Origin: UBA7328 sp002471345
GTDB lineage: Bacteria; Bacteroidota; Bacteroidia; Chitinophagales; Saprospiraceae
Assembly (NCBI GenBank): GCA_964011275.1
Contig: CAXGOB010000016.1
Coordinates: 7,835 to 71,834 of the forward strand
Reading direction: 5' to 3'
Length of the DNA: 64,000 nt
In this document: positions 24,595 to 34,022 of the stretch, one piece after another
How the letters are laid out: each line of letters opens with the position of its first letter
Position numbering within the stretch: position 1 is the stretch's first letter
Position numbers and translations under genes: made by a program
The notes under the pieces: generated by a model
What the model was told of the DNA's origin: nothing
Seen by the model: the letters and a program-made list of their open reading frames with translations, nothing else
The model's database searches: none

Positions 24595-26298
24595 TCATTG
24601 ATAGCCCGCAGCTTGCAGGCTGAATAATTCTGCATATAATCCTTCATTAGCCAAAAGCTCCTCATGGCTTCCTATCTCATGACACTTGCCATCTTTAAGG
24701 ACTAGAATCCTATCTGCCATTCGAACTGTGCTAAATCTATGTGAGATAATCACAGCAGTCTTATTTTGTGTCAGTCCAATAAACCTTTGAAATGCTTCAT
24801 ACTCAGCTCTTGCATCTAAAGCTGATGTTGGCTCATCAAGGATAACAACTTCCGCATCTTTCATATATGCTCGAGCTAATGCTACTTTTTGCCATTGTCC
24901 ACCAGAGAGATCTACACCGTCTTTAAATCTTTTGCCCAATTGTTGGTCATAGCCATTAGAAAATTCTTCTATGACTTCATTAGCAAGACTCTGAGACGCA
25001 GCTGATTTGATAAGCTCCAATTTTTCTTTTTGACTAATCTGCCCAACGGCAATATTGTCTCTTGCAGAAAAATTGTATTTGAAAAAGTCTTGAAAAATGA
25101 CACCAAAGAATTGCTGATATGTAGCTTTATCATATTCCTTAATATCAATTCCGTCTAAAAAAATTCTTCCTGATGTTGGTTCATAAAATCTTAAGAGCAA
25201 TTTGATTAATGTGGTCTTCCCAGCCCCATTCTCCCCAACCAAGGCCAATTTTTCAGTAGATTTCAAGTGAAAACTCAAGTCAGTCAATACATCTTTTTCA
25301 GCTCCGGGATATCTAAATGATACCCTGTCAAAAGTAAAACCGTTATGAAGACTTTTAGGAAGAGGCAATCCTCTTTTTCCATCTTCAATTTCTTGCACTT
25401 TTAAATCCATGAAATCAAAGTAGTCCTTGAGATACATTGAACTCTCTGTAATCTTGGAAAATCGAGCAAAAATCTGTTGTAAACTATTTCTTAATCTATT
25501 GAATGAACCTGCCAAAAAAGTCAACTCTCCTACTGTGAGTATACCCGCTAAGACTCGCAATAAAATAAATACATAAGCTCCATAGTAGGCCAAACTACCC
25601 AAAACATTAAATAAGGAGCCCCATGCTGATCTTCTTATGGCCAAACTTCTAGTTTCTAGATAATATTTATCAGATAGCATTTTGAATCGGTCTGAGATGT
25701 AATCAGATAATCCAAACAGTTTGATCTCTTTCGCAGTTACATCACTGGCCCCAACATATCTGAGATAATCTAGTTCTCGACGCTCTGGAGACCATCTGAA
25801 TGCCAATCCGTATGACTCCTTAGTAAACTTTAGTTCATTGATCAATGAAGGAATGATAGCCAGAATTAATAATAGAACCAACAACGGTTCAAAAACAATT
25901 AAACCTACTATCAATGAAGCTATCGTAATTAAACTTTGAGCCTGACTAAGGAGATCAGAAAGTAGTGATATTCTATTAGATGTCTGTCGTCGTGCTCTTT
26001 CTAATTTGTCATAAAATTCTGAATCTTCCAAGTCACTTAGTTCCATCTGACCTGTTTTCTTTATGATCTCTACAGAAGACTCATTAGCATACAAACTGCC
26101 AACTAATGTAGTAGATAGCGTTGCAGCTCTTCCCAACAAATCTGATCCAACAGCCAGTACTAATTCTATTCCAACCAACCACCACAATTTGGTATAATCA
26201 GAAGTATCACTTTGACTTAAAGCAATGACAGCATCAATAATCTCTTTTCCTACCCATAGAATAGCCACTGGCATGAAGGCCATGAGCATCCTTACCAT
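24595..26298 (-). CDS. ABC exporter half-transporter (permease-ATPase fusion)
   Basis: The visible frame of 567 residues has about five membrane segments followed by an ATPase domain. That domain shows Walker A G-E-N-G-A-G-K-T-T near residue 345, a Q-loop, the signature L-S-G-G-Q-W-Q-K-V, and Walker B V-V-I-L-D-E-P-T-S-A-L-D with a switch His in I-I-S-H-R-F. ABC exporters of this type act as dimers on lipids, peptides or drugs. The true N-terminus is probably further upstream. The frame stays open to about 26415 and encodes H-V-P-R-F-F-K-K-V-W-S-A-S-P-P, which resembles the start of homologues, but that stretch has no ATG, GTG or TTG. The ATG at 26298 is the first usual start codon. Single gene. 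Confidence 0.85.
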   Translation of the reverse strand: MVRMLMAFMPVAILWVGKEIIDAVIALSQSDTSDYTKLWWLVGIELVLAVGSDLLGRAATLSTTLVGSLYANESSVEIIKKTGQMELSDLEDSEFYDKLERARRQTSNRISLLSDLLSQAQSLITIASLIVGLIVFEPLLVLLLILAIIPSLINELKFTKESYGLAFRWSPERRELDYLRYVGASDVTAKEIKLFGLSDYISDRFKMLSDKYYLETRSLAIRRSAWGSLFNVLGSLAYYGAYVFILLRVLAGILTVGELTFLAGSFNRLRNSLQQIFARFSKITESSMYLKDYFDFMDLKVQEIEDGKRGLPLPKSLHNGFTFDRVSFRYPGAEKDVLTDLSFHLKSTEKLALVGENGAGKTTLIKLLLRFYEPTSGRIFLDGIDIKEYDKATYQQFFGVIFQDFFKYNFSARDNIAVGQISQKEKLELIKSAASQSLANEVIEEFSNGYDQQLGKRFKDGVDLSGGQWQKVALARAYMKDAEVVILDEPTSALDARAEYEAFQRFIGLTQNKTAVIISHRFSTVRMADRILVLKDGKCHEIGSHEELLANEGLYAELFSLQAAGYQ

Positions 26299-26453
26299 TA
26301 TATTGATTAAAAAGAGAGGTGGTGAAGCACTCCATACTTTCTTGAAAAATCGAGGAACATGCTGGAAGGAGGAAAATTGAGAAGCTATAATTACAATTTT
26401 ATTGGTGTAAAGATACTAACGCAAAAACAACAATTTTGATCAAACTATAGTAC

Positions 26454-26487
26454 AAAAAAAGGCATCCAGAAATCTGAATGCCTTTTT
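26454..26487 (-). terminator. Rho-independent terminator of the ABC/M1 operon
   Basis: On the minus strand, GGCAT-x-CAG pairs with CTG-x-ATGCC around a 4-nt loop and is followed by seven T's. It lies 28 bp after the stop of the permease-peptidase gene, ending that transcript before the next gene. Confidence 0.75.
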
Positions 26488-26515
26488 ACATGTAAACGAT
26501 ATAGGACAAATGACT

Positions 26516-29500
26516 TTAATCACTATCCGCTTCTGCTAATACTACTCTCTTCCTATTATCATCCGGATTTCTATCTATAAGGATATTGATTGGATCTATT
26601 CCGGCCTTTGTGGGCTTTTCATTTACGACAACTTGAAAGGTCATTTCCTCTTGATTAATTTTATGTTTTTGCAAATAAATCAGCTTATCCTCTCCATCTT
26701 CATCTTGAGTATATATTCCTATGTCTATCCAGTCGTTAACCGGTATTTTAGTCTCATTTCCTAAGCTGTCTGCTTGATATTTTATAGAAGACGCATCAAT
26801 ATTCACAATGTACTTACCATCTCGCTCTTCATATGTAGCCTCTTTAGTTCTATTCTCAAAGAGAGTAATTTTTTCAAATAAATCCGATACGATGTACTGG
26901 AGGCTATCAGGTGTAACTTTTCTGAATTCCTCCAGATATACATCAGAAGTGATATATCGATCTTCTTTATAGGCCCACTTATCAATGATCCTTCGCAGTG
27001 CAACATTTACACTATCCTCACTGATATAATCTTGTAACGCATACATAATCAAAGAACCTTTTCTGTAATGAATATACCCTTGGCCTTCTACATGATCCAA
27101 AGGTTGTTCTTTTTTGCTTTCAGTTGCCCTGCCTCTTAGATATCTATCTAATTCTAATTCTAAAAACTTCTGGATAATCTCTGGTTTAAACTCTTGCTTC
27201 ATAACCATCAAAGCAGAATATTGAGACATAGTTTCTGATGACATGGCATTACCCTGTACATCGGCTTCTGTGACCTGATGCGCCCACCATTGATGAGCTA
27301 TCTCATGAGCAGTGACATAGAAAGGTATGTCTACATCTTCTTTACCGACATCTAACATAAACCCAATATCCTCACTGAATGGCACAGTATTACTAAATGA
27401 TTGAGCAAATGATCTATATCTTGGAAACTCCATTATACGGAGCTGCCTGTACTGATAAGGACTAAAGTTAGTAGTGAAATAATCCAGAGATTTTTTCATG
27501 CTCTTTAGCATATTATCTACATTATAATCATGCCCTTTATGGTAATAGATTTCCAAATTAACATCTTGGTTACCATCGCTCCATTTGTCACTTATGATTT
27601 CATATTCTGCAGATACCATACTATAGAAATTTAGTATTGGAACATCCATTTTGTAATGAAAATATCTTCTTCCATCTTCTTCCCATTCCCTTTGAAGATA
27701 GCCCGGTGCTATGGCTATTTGCTCAGGTGAAGTACTCATTATTATTTCAAAATCAATACGATCAGATGTTCCGCCTAATAAGTTTTCTGTGATTGCCTGA
27801 GGATCATCTCTTGGTCGCATTCTTTCCTTTTCTGGCAAGTCATTGTCCTTTCTATCATCATCACCTCCTAATTCTAATCTGCTCTGATACCCAAATGTAG
27901 GGAAGTAAGTATTATTGAAAAATGTACCATTATGGAGAACTTCTGTATTAGATCCACTTTCTACAAATCCAACTGTACTATAGTTCGTAACAAAGTCCAT
28001 TTTAATACTATCCCCAGGTGCAATTGGAGAAACAAGATTGTATATAGTAAACTTGAATTTATCCCATTGTTCTTCTACTTCCACAGGCACATTGAATTCT
28101 ACTTTGCTTTGAATCTCTTTCTCCGATCGTAACTGGAGATATAACTTGTCAATAGGTTGATCTGACTTATTCTTAAGAATATAATTTCCTTTAGCCACGA
28201 AATCTCTGTTCTCAGGAAAGACATCCACTTCTACATAAGTACCCACTATTTTCAGTAAAGGTTCTCCTTCGTACTTTTTAAGAGACTTTTCATATTCTGC
28301 TTGATCTGCATTGGTATCATCTGAGTTCTGATATTCATTAAGAATATTAGTATTGTAATAGATGTACGCACCTGCTCCTCCAAAAAGAAATAAAGACATC
28401 AAAGCAAGAATAGCCATTCCCTTATTCCATCTTAATCTCCCCAATTTGAATCTTGTCTTCAGTGCTGTCTCAGCACCCCTGACTGTAAAGAATAAGACCA
28501 TTGTAAAAAGCACTAATGCAAAACCTAACCAATAGCTACTAAACCAATTAAATGGTTGGAAATAATGTCCAAACCCATTCATATCAGAATACCTTCCTAA
28601 TGATCCGGAGGCAAAATTTAACATATTATGCTCCCATCCCAGTTGGCTCAATACTAGTGTGCCGACAAAGAATACCACCATCATGGAATGACCAATGAAT
28701 TTGTGATTGACCATTGTATGCATGAAAAAACCTAAAAAAGCAAACAAGACCCAATTCGATAGGTCATCTATGAAAAGTGATTTGAAATAGACAGGCAATT
28801 CATAATTAGTAAATCCCATCATCGTCTGCGCCGTGATACCCACTAATCCTAAAGCAAAAAGCATAACAACAAATACCAGAATAAGTGCCAAAAATTTTCC
28901 AATTAGTGATACATAATTGGTATAGGGCATAGCATCGTATATGAGATTTATTTTTACATCTCTTTCTTTCCATATCAATTCTCCTGAGTACAGTACAGTT
29001 ATGATGAAAAAGAAAATATTAAAATCAGAAAGTAGCCCTAAAACTCTATAAGTAGAAGGATATACATCTACATCATACATGCCTCCTAACCCAAAGAAGA
29101 AACCAGCAGCAGTGAATAGTATTCCACCAATGACTAATGCCAAAAACGTATACTGATTAGTAAGCCATTTGAAGTAAAACCCTGCAAGATTAGTAATCTG
29201 TTCTAAGCTGGTCCCAAATCCTGAATACTGAGTTACTTTAGGTATTTCAACTGCTGCGGCTATTACATCTGATGATCCCCTTGTCACCTCTGCCTTCTTA
29301 ACTTTTTTACCTTTTCCAGAGATAAGATTAAAATTGAATTTCCAAAAAGTAAATAGCAATGCTACTAAAGCAATTCCCACCCACAATAATCGATTCCAAA
29401 GTACTAAGCCAGTGAGTCCTACTGTTTGGCTATTTTGTTCAGCTACTGTCCAATATCTAGTGACATGACCATTCGTATTTATCCCAAATGGGTCAAGAAG

Positions 29501-30118
29501 TGCCCCCAGATTTTGATTGTCCCAACTCTCCATAAGTTCACTAGTAATAGCATAAAAGATGAAGAGAAATATGCCCTGAATGTATACCACCAATATTTTT
29601 CTACTCAAAGTGCCACTTGCAAAAAAGAGGCAAGACATGATGAAAATGTTAGGTAAAACGTAGACAAGGAACGGCTTTACCATATGCCCCAAATTATAAG
29701 GCAGGAGGTTCTCTTGATCAATCCATGGCATTAAGTATCCTAATGCCATACCAAAAAATATTCCAGTAAAAATGAGGACGTTTACCAAAAGTGATCCTAA
29801 AAATCTTCCTCCGAGATATTGAGTTTTAGTAATCGGAGCGGTGAACATCATAGACGCTGTATTATTGTTAAAGTCTCTCAAAATGGGCTGGCCCATTATC
29901 GATGAGGCCAGTATTAATCCAGGAATGACTGACAGTATAATCTGAAAAAAGGATATTGTCGTTGGAGCATTCTCTTTTACCTGTCCAGCACCTCCACCTA
30001 CTTGGATGACATCAGTGGTGATAGCGCTAAATGACATCAGAAAAAGTATAGCAAAATATATATACGTTTCAGGTCTTTTAAGCCTGTATTTGATTTCAAA
30101 TTTTAATATTTCTAACAT
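26516..30118 (-). CDS. ABC-2 permease fused to M1-family metallopeptidase
   Basis: This 1200-residue protein has an N-terminal ABC-2-type permease half with about twelve hydrophobic segments (residues 15-580), then a soluble region. Near residue 937 it carries H-E-I-A-H-Q-W-W, the gluzincin zinc site of M1 aminopeptidases, with the third ligand Glu about 19 residues later in S-S-E-T-M-S-Q-Y. The usual M1 exopeptidase G-x-M-E-N block is not obvious. The fusion is a recurrent Bacteroidota arrangement. The preceding gene (30162-31046) supplies the ATPase, so the pair should form a complete transporter with a peptidase domain on one side of the membrane. Function is not established; coupling of peptide cleavage and export is a guess. 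Confidence 0.9.
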   Translation of the reverse strand: MLEILKFEIKYRLKRPETYIYFAILFLMSFSAITTDVIQVGGGAGQVKENAPTTISFFQIILSVIPGLILASSIMGQPILRDFNNNTASMMFTAPITKTQYLGGRFLGSLLVNVLIFTGIFFGMALGYLMPWIDQENLLPYNLGHMVKPFLVYVLPNIFIMSCLFFASGTLSRKILVVYIQGIFLFIFYAITSELMESWDNQNLGALLDPFGINTNGHVTRYWTVAEQNSQTVGLTGLVLWNRLLWVGIALVALLFTFWKFNFNLISGKGKKVKKAEVTRGSSDVIAAAVEIPKVTQYSGFGTSLEQITNLAGFYFKWLTNQYTFLALVIGGILFTAAGFFFGLGGMYDVDVYPSTYRVLGLLSDFNIFFFIITVLYSGELIWKERDVKINLIYDAMPYTNYVSLIGKFLALILVFVVMLFALGLVGITAQTMMGFTNYELPVYFKSLFIDDLSNWVLFAFLGFFMHTMVNHKFIGHSMMVVFFVGTLVLSQLGWEHNMLNFASGSLGRYSDMNGFGHYFQPFNWFSSYWLGFALVLFTMVLFFTVRGAETALKTRFKLGRLRWNKGMAILALMSLFLFGGAGAYIYYNTNILNEYQNSDDTNADQAEYEKSLKKYEGEPLLKIVGTYVEVDVFPENRDFVAKGNYILKNKSDQPIDKLYLQLRSEKEIQSKVEFNVPVEVEEQWDKFKFTIYNLVSPIAPGDSIKMDFVTNYSTVGFVESGSNTEVLHNGTFFNNTYFPTFGYQSRLELGGDDDRKDNDLPEKERMRPRDDPQAITENLLGGTSDRIDFEIIMSTSPEQIAIAPGYLQREWEEDGRRYFHYKMDVPILNFYSMVSAEYEIISDKWSDGNQDVNLEIYYHKGHDYNVDNMLKSMKKSLDYFTTNFSPYQYRQLRIMEFPRYRSFAQSFSNTVPFSEDIGFMLDVGKEDVDIPFYVTAHEIAHQWWAHQVTEADVQGNAMSSETMSQYSALMVMKQEFKPEIIQKFLELELDRYLRGRATESKKEQPLDHVEGQGYIHYRKGSLIMYALQDYISEDSVNVALRRIIDKWAYKEDRYITSDVYLEEFRKVTPDSLQYIVSDLFEKITLFENRTKEATYEERDGKYIVNIDASSIKYQADSLGNETKIPVNDWIDIGIYTQDEDGEDKLIYLQKHKINQEEMTFQVVVNEKPTKAGIDPINILIDRNPDDNRKRVVLAEADSD

Positions 30119-30161
30119 GCTTTTTGAATTTTTACTTATTTAATAAAAATGGGAGTAGTGC

Positions 30162-31046
30162 TTAAGCGACCTTCTCCTTTTTACCAAAAAGCTCTGAGAA
30201 ATAAACATCTTCTAAATCAGGAGTTACAGCAGTAAAACCGCTATCTGGCTTAGAGTCACTCATGACATGAATAAAAGGTTTGCCAGCACTTCTTTTTTTA
30301 GAAATAACATTGAGAGTGGACTCATATTGAGTGAGTTCATCTTTTGTGACTTGACGTCTCCAAATTTTCCCTTTTATATTCTTAAGTGCATCAGTTGGAG
30401 TGCCTGAGAGTAATACTTCGCCTTCATTAATCACTGCCATGTTAGTGCATAACTCTTTTACATCTTCTACAATATGGGTAGAGAGGATTACAACTGTATT
30501 TTCACCAAGATCACTCAGTAAATTGAGGAATCGGTTTCTTTCTGCAGGATCAAGACCTGCTGTGGGTTCATCTACTATGATCAGTTGTGGATTAGCTAGA
30601 AGTGCCTGTGCAATTCCAAATCTTTGCTTCATACCTCCAGAATATCCTCCGAGGTTCTTCTTCCGATGATCATATAGATTCGTTTTATGAAGAAGAGCAT
30701 GTACAACTTCCTTTCGTTCCCTATTGTCAGTTATTCCTTTAAGAACTGCCAAATGATTGAGCAATGTCTCTGCTCCTATACGAGGATATACTCCAAATTC
30801 TTGGGGTAGGTATCCCAAAATCTCTCTCACCCTATCTTTCTGAGTCAACACATCAATATCTCCTAGTCTAATGGTGCCTTCATCTGGTTCTTGCAAAGTA
30901 GCAATAGTCCTCATCAATGTAGATTTTCCAGCACCATTTGGCCCTAAAAGACCGAACATACCTTGAGGTATGGAGAGGTTTACGTTTTTGAGTGCTTGTA
31001 CGCCGTTTGCATAAGTTTTAGATAGATTGTTAATATCGAGGATCAT
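30162..31046 (-). CDS. ABC transporter ATP-binding protein
   Basis: The 294-residue ATPase has Walker A G-P-N-G-A-G-K-S-T at 35-43, signature G-G-Y-S-G-G-M-K-Q-R near 137-146, Walker B L-I-I-V-D-E-P-T-A-G-L-D near 160, and switch His in L-S-T-H-I-V. The C-terminal 70 residues are a regulatory extension typical of CcmA/NatA-type ABC-2 ATPases. It is the first gene of the two-gene unit with the permease-M1 fusion 43 nt downstream. It therefore drives that permease. Confidence 0.93.
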   Translation of the reverse strand: MILDINNLSKTYANGVQALKNVNLSIPQGMFGLLGPNGAGKSTLMRTIATLQEPDEGTIRLGDIDVLTQKDRVREILGYLPQEFGVYPRIGAETLLNHLAVLKGITDNRERKEVVHALLHKTNLYDHRKKNLGGYSGGMKQRFGIAQALLANPQLIIVDEPTAGLDPAERNRFLNLLSDLGENTVVILSTHIVEDVKELCTNMAVINEGEVLLSGTPTDALKNIKGKIWRRQVTKDELTQYESTLNVISKKRSAGKPFIHVMSDSKPDSGFTAVTPDLEDVYFSELFGKKEKVA

Positions 31047-31665
31047 AGTGACACTAGTTTTTCTTTAGTGAAAAGGAATTATTAAGAACAAATGGTTGCA
31101 TAGTTGAGACTGAAGTTGGGGATAATACTTCAGTTAGAATAGAAAAAACATTGAAATAATGGGAGAAATGAACAACTATAAGAATTATATTGATTAAAAT
31201 GAATATGAAGACTAATAATAATTACTCTTTTCATTTACACAAATGAGAGTAGTTACGCAAAAATAATCTTCACACTGTTATTGATATACTTCCAGCAATC
31301 CAAAAATTAATAATACTTTATAATCAATGCATTATAATTAGAGAGTACAAATAAGGTACAATGTTAGTCTAAACTTCCAGTAATTGAGGTCTCGCTATAG
31401 TGAGTGGTATAGCCTATAAAGTTTTTTTGTACATGTTTCTTTAAAGAAATTATTTGTATGTTTTATCAGTGATCTGGTAAATCATATTAGAGCGCCATTT
31501 TTATAAAATTACATCACTTCCCTGTACCATTATATTATCACATTGCGCAGCAGACACATTGCCAACCTTAATTTTATCTGCAATCTCGTCCATCCCAATA
31601 TGAAATAATGCGACTTCCTTCAATACTAATTTCAACTTTCATGCTGTTCTTCCGTTTACCCTATT
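31047..31665. other. Non-coding stretch between divergent genes
   Basis: This 619-bp AT-rich region separates the divergent ATPase and TspO-like genes. I see no convincing protein gene. The only symmetric element noted is an imperfect palindrome CTCGCTATAGTGAG at 31391-31404. It should contain both promoters. Confidence 0.5.
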
Positions 31666-32439
31666 ATGAAAAACGACAAGACTATCCTGTTTGCTATCAT
31701 AGGCTTTATTATCATGTTTGTCCTTTATGGATTGAGTTCCTCTGGATATCTAGGGGATAGCCCAGTAGGTCAGACTGCATCATATGTGAATCCTTTAATA
31801 GTACCAGCTGGTTATGCTTTTTCGATTTGGAGCATAATATATCTAGGTTTGATCGTATTCCCATTTTATCAGTGGAAACAAGGCGATAGAACTAGTATTC
31901 AATGGCAAAAAGTCAGAGTTCTTTATTCCATAAATGTAATATTGAACGGAGTATGGCTTGCATTTGCCTCATATAGTTGGCTTATACTTTCAGTTATAGT
32001 TATAGTGGGGATGCTTATTACCTTGTACATGATAACTGAGCAATTGATCAGAATCGAGCAAGAGGGGCAGCCTCTTAATTATTGGATTGAGAAATTAGTA
32101 TTCAGTATTTATTTCGCTTGGATTACTTTGGCGACGGTATTAAATGTGAGTTCTGCATTATCTTTTTATAAATGGAATGGCTTTGGAATTTCCGAAGTCA
32201 TGTGGTCTTATATTATTCTTCCAATAGTAGCTATTATTGCTGGGTTCGTAGTAAAAAAATATCGAAGCCTACCCTATGCAGCTGTGGTTATCTGGGCATT
32301 TATGGCTATTGTTGTAAAACATTGGGAAACACTCGAATCCTTATCTTATTTGGCAGTTTCAATTGCTTTAATATATTTTATTTACATACTTAATGATCTA
32401 CGTTTAAGGCCTGCTAGCAAGAACTTCTCACCATTCTAA
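31666..32439 (+). CDS. TspO/MBR-like tryptophan-rich membrane protein
   Basis: The 257-residue protein has about seven hydrophobic segments and the Trp-rich blocks P-A-G-Y-A-F-S-I-W-S-I-I-Y near residue 45 and N-V-I-L-N-G-V-W-L-A-F near 88, which resemble TspO/MBR-related proteins (P-x-W-x-F-x-P-x-W and N-x-x-W). It is longer than classic TspO (about 160 residues, five helices), so it belongs to the extended TspO-like group. TspO proteins bind porphyrins and sterols, but that property is uncertain here. The ATG follows a 619-bp gap, and the next gene is a symporter 64 bp downstream with its own promoter-like region. Confidence 0.7.
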   Translation: MKNDKTILFAIIGFIIMFVLYGLSSSGYLGDSPVGQTASYVNPLIVPAGYAFSIWSIIYLGLIVFPFYQWKQGDRTSIQWQKVRVLYSINVILNGVWLAFASYSWLILSVIVIVGMLITLYMITEQLIRIEQEGQPLNYWIEKLVFSIYFAWITLATVLNVSSALSFYKWNGFGISEVMWSYIILPIVAIIAGFVVKKYRSLPYAAVVIWAFMAIVVKHWETLESLSYLAVSIALIYFIYILNDLRLRPASKNFSPF

Positions 32440-32474
32440 TGCCATAACTTAAAAAGTTTGAATTAGAATCTGTT

Positions 32475-32499
32475 GCAATCATACGATTGCCCATATTTG
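32475..32499 (+). promoter_or_regulatory. Inverted repeat and -7-like element before the symporter gene
   Basis: GCAATC (32475-32480) and GATTGC (32485-32490) form a 6-bp dyad with a 4-nt spacer. It sits between a TTG (32473-32475) and CATATTTG (32492-32499), which is one mismatch from the TAnnTTTG -7 consensus. The ATG follows at 32504. The dyad would overlap the promoter and could be an operator; the TTG spacing (16 nt) is slightly short. Confidence 0.3.
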
Positions 32500-32503
32500 C
32501 AAT

Positions 32504-34003
32504 ATGGAGAATACACTTTCAGCTGGAACAATTATAGCCGTAATCATAGCCTATTTTGTTGGATTAATTGTCATTTCATATTTTACTGGAAAGGACAGTT
32601 CTAATGATACCTTCTTTAGAGCGAACAGAAGTTCTCCATGGTTTCTTGTGGCTTATGGTATGATTGGAGCAACACTGAGTGGAGTCACACTCATATCTAT
32701 CCCTGGTGCTGTAGGGGCAGAAGGTCTTAATATGGACTTCAGCTATATGCAGATGGTATTTGGTTATATGGTGGGATATACCATAATTGCTCTTATACTG
32801 ATGCCACTGTACTACAAGATGAATCTCACTACTATTTATGAATATCTAAAAGACAGGTATGGAATTGTAGCATATAAAACTGGCTCATTTTATTTTCTAA
32901 TTTCTAGAGTAGTCGGTGCTTCATTGCGACTATACTTAGTGGCCATAGTCCTTCAAAAATTTGTGATGGATAGATTTGGGATCCCTTTTGCTGGAACAGT
33001 CGCTATTGCTATTGCCTTGATCTGGGTCTATACATATAGAGGAGGAATAAAGACAATAGTGTGGACGGATACCATTCAGACCACTTGCATGATACTGGCA
33101 GTGGTACTTACTATTTTTGGTATCGCCAATGCATTAGATTTAAGCTTTGGAGGATTGATTGGAGAAATGAAAGAAGCGGGTTATACTAAGATGTTTTTCT
33201 TTGAAGGAGGATGGGGAGATGCCAATAATTTCTTTAAACAATTCATAAGTGGTGCGCTTATCGCAGTCGTCATGACCGGACTTGATCAGGACATGATGCA
33301 AAAGAACCTGACATGCAAATCATTAGGGGATGCCCAAAAGAATATGTTCACTTTTAGTTTTATTCTCATTTTTGCAAATCTTCTTTTTCTCTCTTTAGGG
33401 GCACTTCTTTATGTTTATGCCAATGCTAAAGGAGTCCCTATGCCTGACACGACTGATCTTTTATATCCTACTATTGCCTTAGAATATTTAGGGCCGACTA
33501 TCGGTATTCTATTCGTATTAGGGTTGATAGCAGCTGCATATTCTAGTGCTGATTCTGCGTTGACTTCCCTTACAACTTCTTTTTGTATAGATTTCTTGAA
33601 TTTTAAAACTTCAGACAATTCTGAAGAGGACAAAAAACGAACACGAGTAAAAGTACATTTAGGGTTTTCTGTTCTGCTTCTTCTAGTGATCGTAGGCGTA
33701 AAGGCTACAGGAAATGATGCTATTATCAATCAGTTGTTTGTATATGCTGGTTATACATATGGCCCATTACTTGGACTATTTGCTTTCGGAATGATAACTA
33801 ACAGAATTGCAAATGATAAATTGATTTTGCTGATCTGCATCGCGGCTCCTTTACTTTCATACATTATTAACTCTAACTCTCAGTCATGGTTAGGAGGGTT
33901 TCAGTTTGGAAGTATGATCATTGCATTAAATGGGATTTTAACTTTTATTGGTTTGTGGATGATTAGTAAGCAAGGCATGAACACAGAGACGGTGAGGAGT
34001 TGA
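32504..34003 (+). CDS. Sodium:solute symporter (SSS family)
   Basis: The 499-residue protein has about thirteen transmembrane segments and SSS hallmarks. These include the early G-A-T-L-S-G-V-T-L-I-S-I-P-G block, the R-x-x-G-A-S-L-R-L-Y region near residue 140, the Y-R-G-G-I-K-T-I-V-W-T-D-T-I-Q motif near 180, and the Na+-site segment A-A-A-Y-S-S-A-D-S-A-L-T-S-L near 347. Members couple Na+ influx to uptake of sugars, amino acids, nucleosides or sialic acids. The substrate is not clear from context. Its neighbour is a P1 peptidase on the other strand, convergent by 20 bp. Confidence 0.9.
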   Translation: MENTLSAGTIIAVIIAYFVGLIVISYFTGKDSSNDTFFRANRSSPWFLVAYGMIGATLSGVTLISIPGAVGAEGLNMDFSYMQMVFGYMVGYTIIALILMPLYYKMNLTTIYEYLKDRYGIVAYKTGSFYFLISRVVGASLRLYLVAIVLQKFVMDRFGIPFAGTVAIAIALIWVYTYRGGIKTIVWTDTIQTTCMILAVVLTIFGIANALDLSFGGLIGEMKEAGYTKMFFFEGGWGDANNFFKQFISGALIAVVMTGLDQDMMQKNLTCKSLGDAQKNMFTFSFILIFANLLFLSLGALLYVYANAKGVPMPDTTDLLYPTIALEYLGPTIGILFVLGLIAAAYSSADSALTSLTTSFCIDFLNFKTSDNSEEDKKRTRVKVHLGFSVLLLLVIVGVKATGNDAIINQLFVYAGYTYGPLLGLFAFGMITNRIANDKLILLICIAAPLLSYIINSNSQSWLGGFQFGSMIIALNGILTFIGLWMISKQGMNTETVRS

Positions 34004-34022
34004 CCTTCTGGACACTGTATGA

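Noticed and set aside
31140..31185. Tiny frame in the gap before the TspO-like gene
   Set aside because: About 12 codons, no coupling, no start signal and biased only by AT content.
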